Source of the DNA: CAZADA01 sp964636945
GTDB taxonomy: Bacteria > Pseudomonadota > Alphaproteobacteria > Caulobacterales > Maricaulaceae
Reading direction: 5' to 3'
DNA: 29,480 bases
Assembly (NCBI GenBank): GCA_964636945.1
Contig: CAZWVH010000036.1
Coordinates: 1-29,480 of the forward strand
Shown: positions 7,611 to 15,090 of the stretch, in pieces
Position numbering within the stretch: position 1 is the first letter of the stretch
How the letters are laid out: each line of letters starts with the position of its first letter
Translations under genes and position numbers: made by a program
Notes under the pieces: model-generated
The model's input: only the letters and a program-made list of their open reading frames with translations
Told to the model about the DNA's origin: nothing
Databases searched by the model: none

Positions 7611-10229
7611 CTAATTCGCCACGATATTGATGATCCGGTCGGGCACCACGATCACCTTGCGCACGGTGAGGCCGTCCAGCGCGCGGGCCACGGCCTCGAT
7701 GCTGCGGGCCTTGGCTTCAGCGTCATCGGATGACAGCGCCGCGCCTTTGGCGGCTTCCAGCTCGCCGCGGCGTTTCCCGTTCACTTGGATGGGCAGGGTG
7801 ACCGTGTCGCCGGCGGCCAATGCCTCATCTGCCTTGGGCCAGACGGCGTGACACACCAGGCCTGCGCCACCCAGGCGCGCCCAGCATTCCTCAGCCAGAT
7901 GCGGCATAAACGGCGAGATCAAGCGTGCAAGGACGCCCAGCGCCTCAGCACGCGCCAGGGTCATGCCCGGCGCTTCGGCGTGCTTCTCAGCCTCTTTCAG
8001 CGCGCCGGCGAATTCATGGATTTGGGCCACGGCCACATTGAAGCGGAAACTGTCAATGCCGTCGGTGACCGCCTTGATGGTTTTGTGTGTCGTCCGGCGC
8101 AGGGCGAGGGCGGGGCCTTCAGCGTCGATCGCTTCAGACAGCGGGCCGGGCGCGTCATCGGGCAGGGCGTCGACCAAAGTCCAGAGCCGCTGTTGGAAGC
8201 GCCAGGCGCCTTCGACGCCTGAGGCCGACCACTCCACGTCGCGTTCGGGCGGGCTATCCGACAACACAAACCAGCGCGCCACGTCCGCACCATAGTCGTT
8301 CACGAAATCATCGAGCGCCACGACATTGCGCTTGGACTTGGACATTTTCTCGATGGCGCCGATCTTGATCGGCTCGCCAGTGGCGATCTCCACCTTATGG
8401 CCGTCGCGCTCGTCAATCTCGTCAGGGCCAAGCCAGGCGCCGGCCTGACTTTTGTAAGTCTCATGCGTGACCATGCCCTGGGTGAACAAGCCCGCGAACG
8501 GTTCGGGATCGGGCAAGTCGATCAGGCCGCAATCATTCATCGCGCGGGTGAAAAAGCGGGCATAGAGTAAATGCAGCACTGCATGCTCCACCCCGCCCAC
8601 ATATTGGTCCACCGGCATCCAGGCTTTCACCGCTTCAGGGTCCACAGGCCGGTCGGTTTCGTGTGGCGAACAAAACCGCAGCTGATACCAGGAGCTATCG
8701 ACAAAGGTGTCGAGCGTGTCGGTCTCGCGCCGCGCTTGCTTGCCGCATTGCGGGCAGGGGACGTGCTTCCAAGTGGGGTGGCGCTCCAGCGGATTGCCCG
8801 GTTTGTCAAAGCTCACATCCTCGGGCAGCGTCACCGGCAATTGATCGTCGGGCACAGGAACCGCGCCGCACTCATCGCAGTGGACCACGGGGATCGGACA
8901 GCCCCAATATCGCTGGCGCGACACGCCCCAATCGCGCAATCGATAGGTGGTTTCGCCACGGCCAGAACCGAGCTGTTCAAGGCGCTCAATGACCTTGGCC
9001 TTGGCCGTATCCGTGTCGAGCCCATTGAGAAAATCGGAGTTATAAATCGTGCCGGGACCGGTATACGCCTCGTCGTCAATGGCGTGATCGTCCGGCTCTG
9101 TGTCGGGGGGCAGCACCACTGGCAGCACGGGAAGGCCGTATTTGCGGGCAAACTCCAAGTCGCGCTGATCGCCGGCCGGAGAGCCAAAAATCGCGCCGGT
9201 TCCATAAGTGGACAGCACAAAGTTGGCTGCCCAAACCGGGATCTCCCAGCCTGGAACCAGCGGGTGCTCGACTCTGACGCCGGTATAGTAGCCCAGCTTC
9301 TCCGCCTTTTCGATCGCCTCTTCCGAGGTGCCCAATGCAGCGCATTTCTTCTGGAAGGTCTTGAGCTTGCGATCTTTTTTCGCCAACGCCTTAGCCAAGG
9401 GATGATCGGCGGCGATGGCGACAAAGCTCGCCCCATACAGTGTGTCCGGCCGTGTGGTGAACACATCGATGCCGGCCTCAGTGATCTGCGTGGGCGCAGG
9501 GGTGGCGGCGCTGTATTTGAAGGTCACGCGCGCACCGCGGCTTTTTCCGATCCAATTGGCCTGCATGGTGCGGACCTTGTCAGGCCAGCGCTCCAACCGT
9601 TCGATGGCCTCGAGCAACTCATCGGCATAGGCGGTGATCTTGAAGAACCATTGCTCCAGCTCGCGCGTTTCCACCGGTGCGCCGGAACGATAACCCTTGC
9701 CGTCCACCACCTGTTCGTTGGCCAGGACCGTGTGCTCCACCGGGTCCCAATTGACCTTGGATGTGCGCCGGTAGGCGAGGCCCTTTTCCCAAAACTTCAG
9801 GAAAATGCGCTGCTGGTGAGCATAATAGGTCGGATCGCAGGTGGCGAATTCACGTGACCAATCAATGGCCAGCCCCAGCAAACGCAACTGCTCGCCCATG
9901 GCGGCAATGTTGGAGCGCGTCCACTCGCCAGGATGAATCTTGCGTTCAATGGCGGCGTTTTCAGCCGGCAGCCCAAACGCGTCCCAGCCCATGGGGTGAA
10001 GCACGTCGAACCCGCACATGCGCTTATAGCGCGCCACCACATCGCCCATGGCATAATTGCGCGAATGGCCGACATGAATTTTTCCAGACGGATAGGGAAA
10101 CATTTCCAGCACATACGCTTTGGCGGAAGCCACACCGCCGCCGGCGCGGCTTCCGGCTTCAAACGCATTCGCTTGGTCCCACGCGGTGCGCCATTTCGGC
10201 TCTACCTCGCGCGCATTGTAGCGAGCCAT
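7611..10229 (-). CDS. leuS: Leucyl-tRNA synthetase
   Basis: Class I aminoacyl-tRNA synthetase (872 aa) that charges tRNA-Leu. The HIGH-type motif is PYPSGKIHVGH, with HVGH at residues 52-55. The editing (CP1) domain includes FTTRPDTLYGASFVAIA. A zinc-binding-like insert has CDECG and CPQCGKQARRETDTLDTFVDSSWY. The KMSKS motif is intact at 628-632, and the anticodon-binding and C-terminal domains end with VRKVIVVPDRIINIVAN. The ATG at 10229 gives a normal N-terminus (MARYNAREVEPKWRTAW). It lies 33 bp after the DUF3576 lipoprotein stop. Long antisense frames inside it are codon-bias shadows. Confidence 0.98.
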   Translation of the reverse strand: MARYNAREVEPKWRTAWDQANAFEAGSRAGGGVASAKAYVLEMFPYPSGKIHVGHSRNYAMGDVVARYKRMCGFDVLHPMGWDAFGLPAENAAIERKIHPGEWTRSNIAAMGEQLRLLGLAIDWSREFATCDPTYYAHQQRIFLKFWEKGLAYRRTSKVNWDPVEHTVLANEQVVDGKGYRSGAPVETRELEQWFFKITAYADELLEAIERLERWPDKVRTMQANWIGKSRGARVTFKYSAATPAPTQITEAGIDVFTTRPDTLYGASFVAIAADHPLAKALAKKDRKLKTFQKKCAALGTSEEAIEKAEKLGYYTGVRVEHPLVPGWEIPVWAANFVLSTYGTGAIFGSPAGDQRDLEFARKYGLPVLPVVLPPDTEPDDHAIDDEAYTGPGTIYNSDFLNGLDTDTAKAKVIERLEQLGSGRGETTYRLRDWGVSRQRYWGCPIPVVHCDECGAVPVPDDQLPVTLPEDVSFDKPGNPLERHPTWKHVPCPQCGKQARRETDTLDTFVDSSWYQLRFCSPHETDRPVDPEAVKAWMPVDQYVGGVEHAVLHLLYARFFTRAMNDCGLIDLPDPEPFAGLFTQGMVTHETYKSQAGAWLGPDEIDERDGHKVEIATGEPIKIGAIEKMSKSKRNVVALDDFVNDYGADVARWFVLSDSPPERDVEWSASGVEGAWRFQQRLWTLVDALPDDAPGPLSEAIDAEGPALALRRTTHKTIKAVTDGIDSFRFNVAVAQIHEFAGALKEAEKHAEAPGMTLARAEALGVLARLISPFMPHLAEECWARLGGAGLVCHAVWPKADEALAAGDTVTLPIQVNGKRRGELEAAKGAALSSDDAEAKARSIEAVARALDGLTVRKVIVVPDRIINIVAN

Positions 10230-10262
10230 CGTCTGTCATGTCCCCACTGTGCGCGCGGAAGG

Positions 10263-10739
10263 CTAGCCGTCCAGGGTCGCCGTCTTCAGCTCGCGCGCTT
10301 TGGCCAAAATCGCGTTTTCGATCCGGGTCTCAGATTCAGGATCGACAGCCGCGCTAATCCAACCCAACTCATTATTGTAGACTTCTTTATGCAAGGTGAG
10401 TTTCAGCGCATCCGACCGCAGGCGCGTGTCCAGAATGGTCACTCGGATTTTGAACCGCTCGGTGGGCAGCTCGGGATTCGTGTACCACTCGGTCAGAATC
10501 ACGCCGCCAATCGAGTCGGCGAGACTGAGCGGAACAAAGTCGAGCACTTGCAGCGAGGCGCTCCACAAAAAGCTGTTCACGCCAATGCCGTCATCATCCT
10601 CGCTTTGCGCATAAACGACTTTGGCCAAATCCTCTGCAGATTCGCCAGACAGCGAAGACTTGCTGGTGTTGCTGCCGCAGGCAGTCAGGCCAGCAATCAA
10701 TGCGACGACCATCGCAATGCGATCAGGGGCTAAGTTCAC
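10263..10739 (-). CDS. DUF3576 domain lipoprotein
   Basis: The frame opens at 10841, but I place the start at a GTG (10737-10739) preceded by ACGGAG seven bases upstream. The product then begins MNLAPDRIAMVVALIAGLTAC, a lipoprotein signal with the lipobox cysteine at residue 21 (158 aa). The body, including GVNSFLWSASLQVLDFVPLSLADSIGGVILTEWYTNPE and FKIRVTILDTRLRSDALKLTLHKE, matches DUF3576, an alphaproteobacterial envelope lipoprotein family of unknown function that regularly precedes leuS. It probably shares a promoter with leuS. Conservation beside leuS, lptE and holA hints at an envelope role, but nothing in the sequence defines it. Confidence 0.88.
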   Translation of the reverse strand: MNLAPDRIAMVVALIAGLTACGSNTSKSSLSGESAEDLAKVVYAQSEDDDGIGVNSFLWSASLQVLDFVPLSLADSIGGVILTEWYTNPELPTERFKIRVTILDTRLRSDALKLTLHKEVYNNELGWISAAVDPESETRIENAILAKARELKTATLDG

Positions 10740-11089
10740 GCTTTCACTCCGTAAATTGCCAGTCGGACAGGGCTTTATGTCGGGGCTCGCCAATGCGGCG
10801 CGCCTCGCTTCAATCGTGTTAACGTGACATTTGCAGCACACGTTTAGACAAAATCAACATGTCTCAGCCACTTTGGCTAGAGAGTTTTGCTGTGAGCGCG
10901 TAGAAGAAAGTCCTGCCCCGGGGGGAAAGGGCTGCCGTGGAGGGGCGATCGCGTGTGCGCCTGCGCCCTAGTAAAGGTGCAGTTTGAAGCGCCGATCGCC
11001 CCCCGCGGACAGCCCAATCCAGGAGCAGGACAAGGGACTTGATTTCTCGTCTGTCGATGGGCAGATAAGTTATCGTGAGGAGGATGAGC
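10740..11089. other. 350-bp divergent intergenic region with a 10-bp perfect inverted repeat
   Basis: This gap separates the minus-strand DUF3576 lipoprotein from the plus-strand NtrZ-like gene. It has no supported ORF. Arms GGGGCGATCG (10942-10951) and CGATCGCCCC (10993-11002) are exact complements around a 41-bp GC-rich spacer, so a transcript reading into the NtrZ-like gene could form a long hairpin in its leader. The region should hold promoters for both genes. I could not assign a -35/-10 pair with confidence, and it does not resemble a riboswitch that I recognise. Confidence 0.45.
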
Positions 11090-11545
11090 ATGAGATCGGG
11101 AGGGGCGAATATCGTTGCGTGCGTCAGCGCCGTCCTCGGCCTGTTCGCAGCTCACGCTCAAGATACTCAATCTGCTGACGATCAGTCATCGGCGCGGTTC
11201 GACGTTCAGCTCGAAGATGTGGTGCTGGAGAATGCGGCTTGGAACGAGCGCTTCACGCTTGGACCGGGCGCGCGTCCCTTTACCAATGCAGAGAGCCTAT
11301 TTGACTATGACGTCGACGTTAACGCGGGCGCCAATTGGGGATTTACCCTGAAGCTGGAAAATGTGGACGAAGAGGCATTTGACCTCGAAGCCATTCGAGC
11401 AGGCGCTTACTTCGATTTCACGCCGCGTCTTCGTTTCGGCGGCCAATTGAGCTTCTCCTCATCGTCGTCCGATCTCGATTTTGCGCTGGAAGACACGCGC
11501 GACAATTCTTCTGAGATCAAAATCCGCTCAGCCTTCCGGTTCTAA
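11090..11545 (+). CDS. ntrZ: NtrZ-like periplasmic regulatory protein
   Basis: A 151-aa predicted periplasmic protein. AGGAGG at 11078-11083 fits the ATG at 11090 (six-base spacing) rather than the GTG at 11075 or ATG at 11084. The N-terminus is then a signal peptide ending AAHA, followed by QDTQSADD. The mature part shows WGFTLKLENVD, AGAYFDFTPRLRFGGQLSFSS and a C-terminal IRSAFRF, a strand pattern I associate with the NtrZ family. In Caulobacter, NtrZ is reported to be a periplasmic inhibitor of the sensor kinase NtrY and, from memory, its gene lies in the same place relative to parB-holA-lptE-leuS-DUF3576. No ntrY or ntrX is in this window. Its stop overlaps that of the convergent next gene by four bases. 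Confidence 0.6.
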   Translation: MRSGGANIVACVSAVLGLFAAHAQDTQSADDQSSARFDVQLEDVVLENAAWNERFTLGPGARPFTNAESLFDYDVDVNAGANWGFTLKLENVDEEAFDLEAIRAGAYFDFTPRLRFGGQLSFSSSSSDLDFALEDTRDNSSEIKIRSAFRF

Positions 11546-12201
11546 TCTAGCGCGTTTGTGCTCTCGCCATCTGTGGTTAATGCAGCATCGATGACGGCAA
11601 AGCCGCGTGCGCTCGATTGCAATCGGCGCGCCGTCACCCTCCGCACTCCTCCCAACGCGTAAACCGGACAGTCAACGCTGTTGGCCATTGCGGCAAAACG
11701 CAGCGGGCCCAATGTGGAGCGCTCGGCGGCCGACGCGCTGCGCGTTGCAAACACCGGAGAGAGCAGCGCCGCGTCGACACCAATTTCAGCCGCTCTCACA
11801 AGCGCGGTTTGGCCATGTGCGGCGATCGTTGAAATCCAATTTGATCGCCGATGACGCCACACACGCGCATGGCGCCAGTGCCGCTCGGGCCAATGCACGC
11901 CGTCAGCGCCAACGGTTCCCGCAAGATACGGATCGGCAGCGATCAAGAGCGCCGCCCGACGCTGTTGAGTTGCTTCACGCAAGGCGAGCGCCACCTCACT
12001 TCGGTCGGGTTCGCCGAAATGGCGGTAGATCAGTCCCGTCCCGGCTGGCAGGCGCCGCGCCACAGCCACCGGATCAGGCATGCGTTCAGGATCGGTCAAA
12101 ACCAGCAATCCAGGCGCTTGAGCGGCCAAAACCCGGCGATGCGGCAATTGTGAAGCGACCCTTGCCAAAGCGGCGAGTTCGGGTGCAGGTCTCAATGTCA
12201 T
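11542..12201 (-). CDS. Thiamine-phosphate-synthase-like (ThiE/TenI family) protein
   Basis: A 219-aa protein from the ATG at 12201, with TTGAGG nine bases upstream; a TTG start at 12216 is also possible. The C-terminal half has the ThiE/TenI TIM-barrel signatures: ISTIAAHGQTALVRAAEIGVDAALLSPVFATRSA, LGPLRFAAMA and CPVYALGGV. The N-terminal substrate-binding features of true ThiE (Q-x-R/D-x-K and the G-x-H-x-G-Q-x-D box) are not evident: the corresponding region reads GADGVHWPERHW. It may therefore be a non-classical family member rather than the biosynthetic enzyme. The start codon overlaps that of divergent yggS (CATG at 12199-12202) and the stop overlaps that of the NtrZ-like gene. Confidence 0.75.
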   Translation of the reverse strand: MTLRPAPELAALARVASQLPHRRVLAAQAPGLLVLTDPERMPDPVAVARRLPAGTGLIYRHFGEPDRSEVALALREATQQRRAALLIAADPYLAGTVGADGVHWPERHWRHARVWRHRRSNWISTIAAHGQTALVRAAEIGVDAALLSPVFATRSASAAERSTLGPLRFAAMANSVDCPVYALGGVRRVTARRLQSSARGFAVIDAALTTDGESTNALD

Positions 12202-12889
12202 GACGCAAAACCTCAATCACCAAGACGGCGTCGATAAGCGGCGCGCGCAAATCCTGGACAGAATTGCCGCCGCCGCCCGCAGTGTGGGCCGCGACCCGGA
12301 CTCCATCACCCTCACGGCAGTGAGCAAAAAGCAACCCGATGTGCGCGTGGATGCGGCCTTGACGGCCGGGCAGCGTGTGTTTGGCGAAAACCGGGTACAA
12401 GAAGCGCACACGCGATGGCGCGAGCGGCGCGCACTATTTGCCGACCTTGAACTGCGCCTTGTCGGTCCGCTGCAATCAAACAAGGCGGAGGCGGCAACGT
12501 CTTTCTTTGATGTGATTGAAACCTTGGATCGCGAAAAACTGGCTCGGGCGCTCGCCGCCGCCATGGAGAAAACCGGGGCGTCTCCGCGCCTCTTCGTGCA
12601 GATCAACACCGGTGAAGAGGCGCAAAAGGCCGGCGTGCCGCCTTTGGAGGCGGATGAATTTATCTCGTCCATGCGCCAAAGCTTTCAGTTTGAGATCGAA
12701 GGGCTAATGTGCATCCCGCCGATCGACGAAGAACCGGCGCTTCACTTTTCATTGCTGGCTGACATCGCCAAGCGCAATGGGGTGCCGAAACTCTCAATGG
12801 GCATGAGCAGCGACTTTGAAACTGCGATCCGCCATGGCGCCACCCATGTACGCGTGGGCAGCGCCTTGTTCGGAGAACGTCCTGGCTAG
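12200..12889 (+). CDS. YggS/PLPBP family pyridoxal-phosphate homeostasis protein
   Basis: Single-domain PLP-binding barrel (229 aa) without known catalytic activity; homologues buffer vitamin B6 and affect amino-acid homeostasis. The PLP lysine is in LTAVSKKQP (about K43). Further family signatures are FGENRVQEAHTRW, LVGPLQSNK, VQINTGEEAQKAGV, EGLMCIPP and LSMGMSSDFETAIRHGATHVRVGSALFG. Normal length. The usual IGxLQxNK histidine region reads LRLVGPLQSNK here. Its ATG overlaps the start codon of the divergent ThiE-like gene, so promoter and ribosome site must lie in that gene's coding sequence, and its TAG overlaps the stop of the convergent hydrolase. Confidence 0.95.
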   Translation: MTQNLNHQDGVDKRRAQILDRIAAAARSVGRDPDSITLTAVSKKQPDVRVDAALTAGQRVFGENRVQEAHTRWRERRALFADLELRLVGPLQSNKAEAATSFFDVIETLDREKLARALAAAMEKTGASPRLFVQINTGEEAQKAGVPPLEADEFISSMRQSFQFEIEGLMCIPPIDEEPALHFSLLADIAKRNGVPKLSMGMSSDFETAIRHGATHVRVGSALFGERPG

Positions 12890-13863
12890 CCGGTCTGTTC
12901 GGCGAGCACAGTGTTGATCTGTTCGTAAAATGCCTCGGGCTGATCGAACATGATGAAATGTTTCGCATCGGGGATCATGATCACACCGGCGTCGGCGTTG
13001 GCCGCATATGCGCCCGTCCAAAATGCGGTGCTTGACGCTTGGTCGAACGGCATATCCGGATGCCAAGCGGCAAGCACGGTGATTGGCGGCTCGATTGCCG
13101 CCAATTGAGGGCGCATGTCTTCGAGCATCAGCTCGTAGAATGCCTGCGCCATGGTCGCCCGATCACTATCCAGCGACCACTGCGTCACCTCATCCAGATG
13201 GGCGTGATTGGCAAGATAGATTGATGCCAGCGCGCCGCGTTGAGACTGCTCGAAAGTGGCTTGGTCTTGATTGAGGAGCGTATCGCGAAATGTCGCAGCT
13301 TGACCGGCCATGGATTCAGGCGTGGCGGCCGGGCCTGCGATAATCACCGCGTAATACGGCAAAGCGTCGACAATGACGGCATGCTCCACCAAATCGGGGC
13401 GCTCATGTGAAAGCATCAAGGTGAGCAGCCCCCCCATGCTATGGCCGACAATAACGGCGCCGTCTGGCGCCTGAGCCTCCAAATGCGCGATCAAGTCGTC
13501 GAGAATACTATCGAGCAACGCCTCGGTCTCCCCGGCGGCCGGCGCCCCGGCAAATCCGGCGACCTGCGCGACGTGGACGGTATGACCATCGGCGAGCGCG
13601 TTCACCGACCCATCCCAGACGGCCGCGGAGGACGCGAGGCCGGGAATGAACACGAGGTCGGGTCCCGCGCCAGAAACTGTGAAGCTGACATAGGACGGCG
13701 CTTCAAGCGGCGTGTCCACGCCGGCCGCTTGCGCGGCTGGCGCCGTCGATGTGTCCGGCTGGGCGGCCGGCTGATCCGCTTCTGGCGCGGCGGCGGGCGT
13801 ATCGTCGGACTGGGAACACGCCATCAACAATACTGATAATAGTCCAACAATCAGAACGCGCAT
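12886..13863 (-). CDS. Alpha/beta-hydrolase lipoprotein
   Basis: A 325-aa predicted lipoprotein esterase or lipase-like hydrolase. The ATG at 13863 follows GAGGGG at about seven bases, making it preferable to 13887. MRVLIVGLLSVLLMAC ends in a lipobox with Cys16, and an Ala/Pro/Asp-rich tether runs to about residue 55. The catalytic domain starts with the oxyanion-type VFIPGLASSAAVWDG. The nucleophile is in VIVGHSMGG (Ser142), a candidate acid is in AAWHPDMPFDQ, and the histidine is in PDAKHFIMFDQPEAF. The substrate is unknown. The tether suggests anchoring to a membrane on the periplasmic side. It overlaps yggS by four bases at the stop codons. Confidence 0.88.
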   Translation of the reverse strand: MRVLIVGLLSVLLMACSQSDDTPAAAPEADQPAAQPDTSTAPAAQAAGVDTPLEAPSYVSFTVSGAGPDLVFIPGLASSAAVWDGSVNALADGHTVHVAQVAGFAGAPAAGETEALLDSILDDLIAHLEAQAPDGAVIVGHSMGGLLTLMLSHERPDLVEHAVIVDALPYYAVIIAGPAATPESMAGQAATFRDTLLNQDQATFEQSQRGALASIYLANHAHLDEVTQWSLDSDRATMAQAFYELMLEDMRPQLAAIEPPITVLAAWHPDMPFDQASSTAFWTGAYAANADAGVIMIPDAKHFIMFDQPEAFYEQINTVLAEQTG

Positions 13864-13989
13864 GGTGCATCCCCTCAAGTCGTGCATAGCAACAGGATTG
13901 GCCCACGCCTTTTACGCTAGTCTGCCTTTCGACACGAGCGAATTCATCGGCCCCTGGCGTGAAGGCTGCGCACGCGGCAAACTGTCCAC

Positions 13990-14406
13990 ATGGCCCAGTT
14001 CCGCACCATAGTGATTTATGCGCTTGTCCTGGCTCTGGTCGCTTTTGCGCTAGAATGGGCGGAATACCAATATCTGACACGCGCCTTTGCCGCCGAGATC
14101 TACATTGTCCTCATCGCGTTGGGGTTTACCGCTCTGGGGATTTGGTTGGGGGCCCGGCTGACCCAAAAACCCCATCAGCCCTTTGCCAAAAACGAGCAGG
14201 CGCTTCGGACCCTCGGCGTTACGCCGCGCGAATACGCTGTTCTCGAGCTTATTGCCGAGGGGCGGTCAAATAAGGAAATCGCGCGAAGTTTGGGCGTGTC
14301 GCCCAATACGGTGAAGACACATATTTCGCGTTTGTTCACAAAGCTCGACGCACAGCGGCGGATTCAAGCAATCGAACGGGCGCGCAGTCTTCGACTTATC
14401 CCGTAG
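13990..14406 (+). CDS. Membrane-anchored LuxR-type transcription regulator
   Basis: A 138-aa protein with two hydrophobic segments (about residues 6-25 and 35-57: VIYALVLALVAFALEWAEY and IYIVLIALGFTALGIWLGARL). A GerE/LuxR helix-turn-helix follows at about 76-133 (LTPREYAVLELIAEGRSNKEIARSLGVSPNTVKTHISRLFTKL; the L is V in the first position here). There is no receiver or ligand domain, so it appears to be a one-component regulator fixed to the inner membrane with a cytoplasmic DNA-binding tail. The ribosome site before the ATG is weak. A DUF4199 membrane protein follows on the same strand after a gap with a perfect palindrome, suggesting a functional pair. Confidence 0.85.
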   Translation: MAQFRTIVIYALVLALVAFALEWAEYQYLTRAFAAEIYIVLIALGFTALGIWLGARLTQKPHQPFAKNEQALRTLGVTPREYAVLELIAEGRSNKEIARSLGVSPNTVKTHISRLFTKLDAQRRIQAIERARSLRLIP

Positions 14407-14430
14407 CGGAAAAATTGGGGTCATTCTGAT

Positions 14431-14452
14431 GGGTGATCGGGCCCGATCACCC
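14431..14452. promoter_or_regulatory. Perfect 22-bp palindrome upstream of the DUF4199 gene
   Basis: Half-site GGGTGATCGGG is followed directly by its exact complement, with no spacer, in the 122-bp gap between the LuxR-type gene and the DUF4199 gene. No T-run follows on the plus strand, which argues against a simple intrinsic terminator. Symmetry and location fit an operator for a dimeric regulator, the obvious candidate being the adjacent LuxR-type protein. It could also act as an mRNA hairpin. Confidence 0.5.
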
Positions 14453-14528
14453 TTATGGGCGACTGCCGCAACGTTCTTGATCAGCGTAGATTGGGGCCAT
14501 TATTCACGGGCAAATGGGAGACAACGCC

Positions 14529-15056
14529 ATGTGGAGATTCGCGCTTGTTTACGGCGGCGCAGCCGGATTGATCACCATCATTGTTATGACCGCAGGGATT
14601 GCGTCATCAGATGGTCAGGGCGTGCTGGGCTCTCAAGCGGTGGGCTATCTCATCATGCTTGTGGCGATGTCGTTGATCTTCGTGGGGATCAAACGCTATC
14701 GCGACACGGAATGCGGCGGCGTGATTAAATTTCTCCCCGCTTTTGGCTTGGGTCTCGGCATGGCCGCTGTTGCGGGCGTCGCCTATGTTATTGTTTGGGA
14801 GATCTATTTGGCTACGACTGATTATGCTTTCTATGATCAGTATGCGGCGGCGCAGCTCGAGACCAAACGCGCCGCGGGCGCCACGCAAGCTGAACTCGAT
14901 GCTCTGCGCCAGAGTATGGATATGTTTCAAAATCCAGTGGTGCGTGCGCCAATCACATTTCTAGAGCTGTTTCCCATCGGCTTTGTCATTGCGCTGGTTT
15001 CAGCAGCGCTCTTGCGCAATCCAAAAGTCTTTCCAGCGCAGGGACCCGTCATTTGA
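14529..15056 (+). CDS. DUF4199 integral membrane protein
   Basis: A 175-aa membrane protein starting at the ATG at 14529, which has GGGAGA seven bases upstream (the ATG at 14514 overlaps that site). Hydrophobic segments lie at about 4-24, 35-54, 68-90 and 140-160, separated by a long polar loop (TTDYAFYDQYAAAQLETKRAAGATQAELDALRQSMDMF). This four-helix layout with an amphipathic extracellular stretch containing KRAAGAT..LDAL is typical of DUF4199. The family has no established role. Being next to a membrane-tethered LuxR-type regulator suggests it could be the regulator's partner or target. Confidence 0.75.
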   Translation: MWRFALVYGGAAGLITIIVMTAGIASSDGQGVLGSQAVGYLIMLVAMSLIFVGIKRYRDTECGGVIKFLPAFGLGLGMAAVAGVAYVIVWEIYLATTDYAFYDQYAAAQLETKRAAGATQAELDALRQSMDMFQNPVVRAPITFLELFPIGFVIALVSAALLRNPKVFPAQGPVI

Positions 15057-15067
15057 CGGGTTCCTGC
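15038..15067. terminator. Hairpin between convergent genes, possible bidirectional terminator
   Basis: Arms 15038-15051 and 15054-15067 pair over 14 bp with one G-U wobble around a two-base loop (TT). It overlaps the stop of the DUF4199 gene, and the convergent lipoprotein gene ends at 15091. There is no downstream T-run on either strand, so termination is inferred from position and stem strength only. Confidence 0.45.
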
Positions 15068-15090
15068 ACCGGCGAGCTTCGTTGGGAATG

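Noticed and set aside
8571..9857. 428-aa plus-strand open frame
   Set aside because: Fully antisense to leuS, with low-complexity His/Arg/Gly-rich translation; explained by codon bias of the real gene.
9849..9864. Possible parS (TTCACGTGA core)
   Set aside because: The outer bases differ from the parS consensus at several positions and it lies inside leuS.
10890..11060. RNase P RNA or riboswitch upstream of the NtrZ-like gene (GAAAGTCC segment)
   Set aside because: Too short for RNase P and no other conserved blocks; no known riboswitch core recognised.
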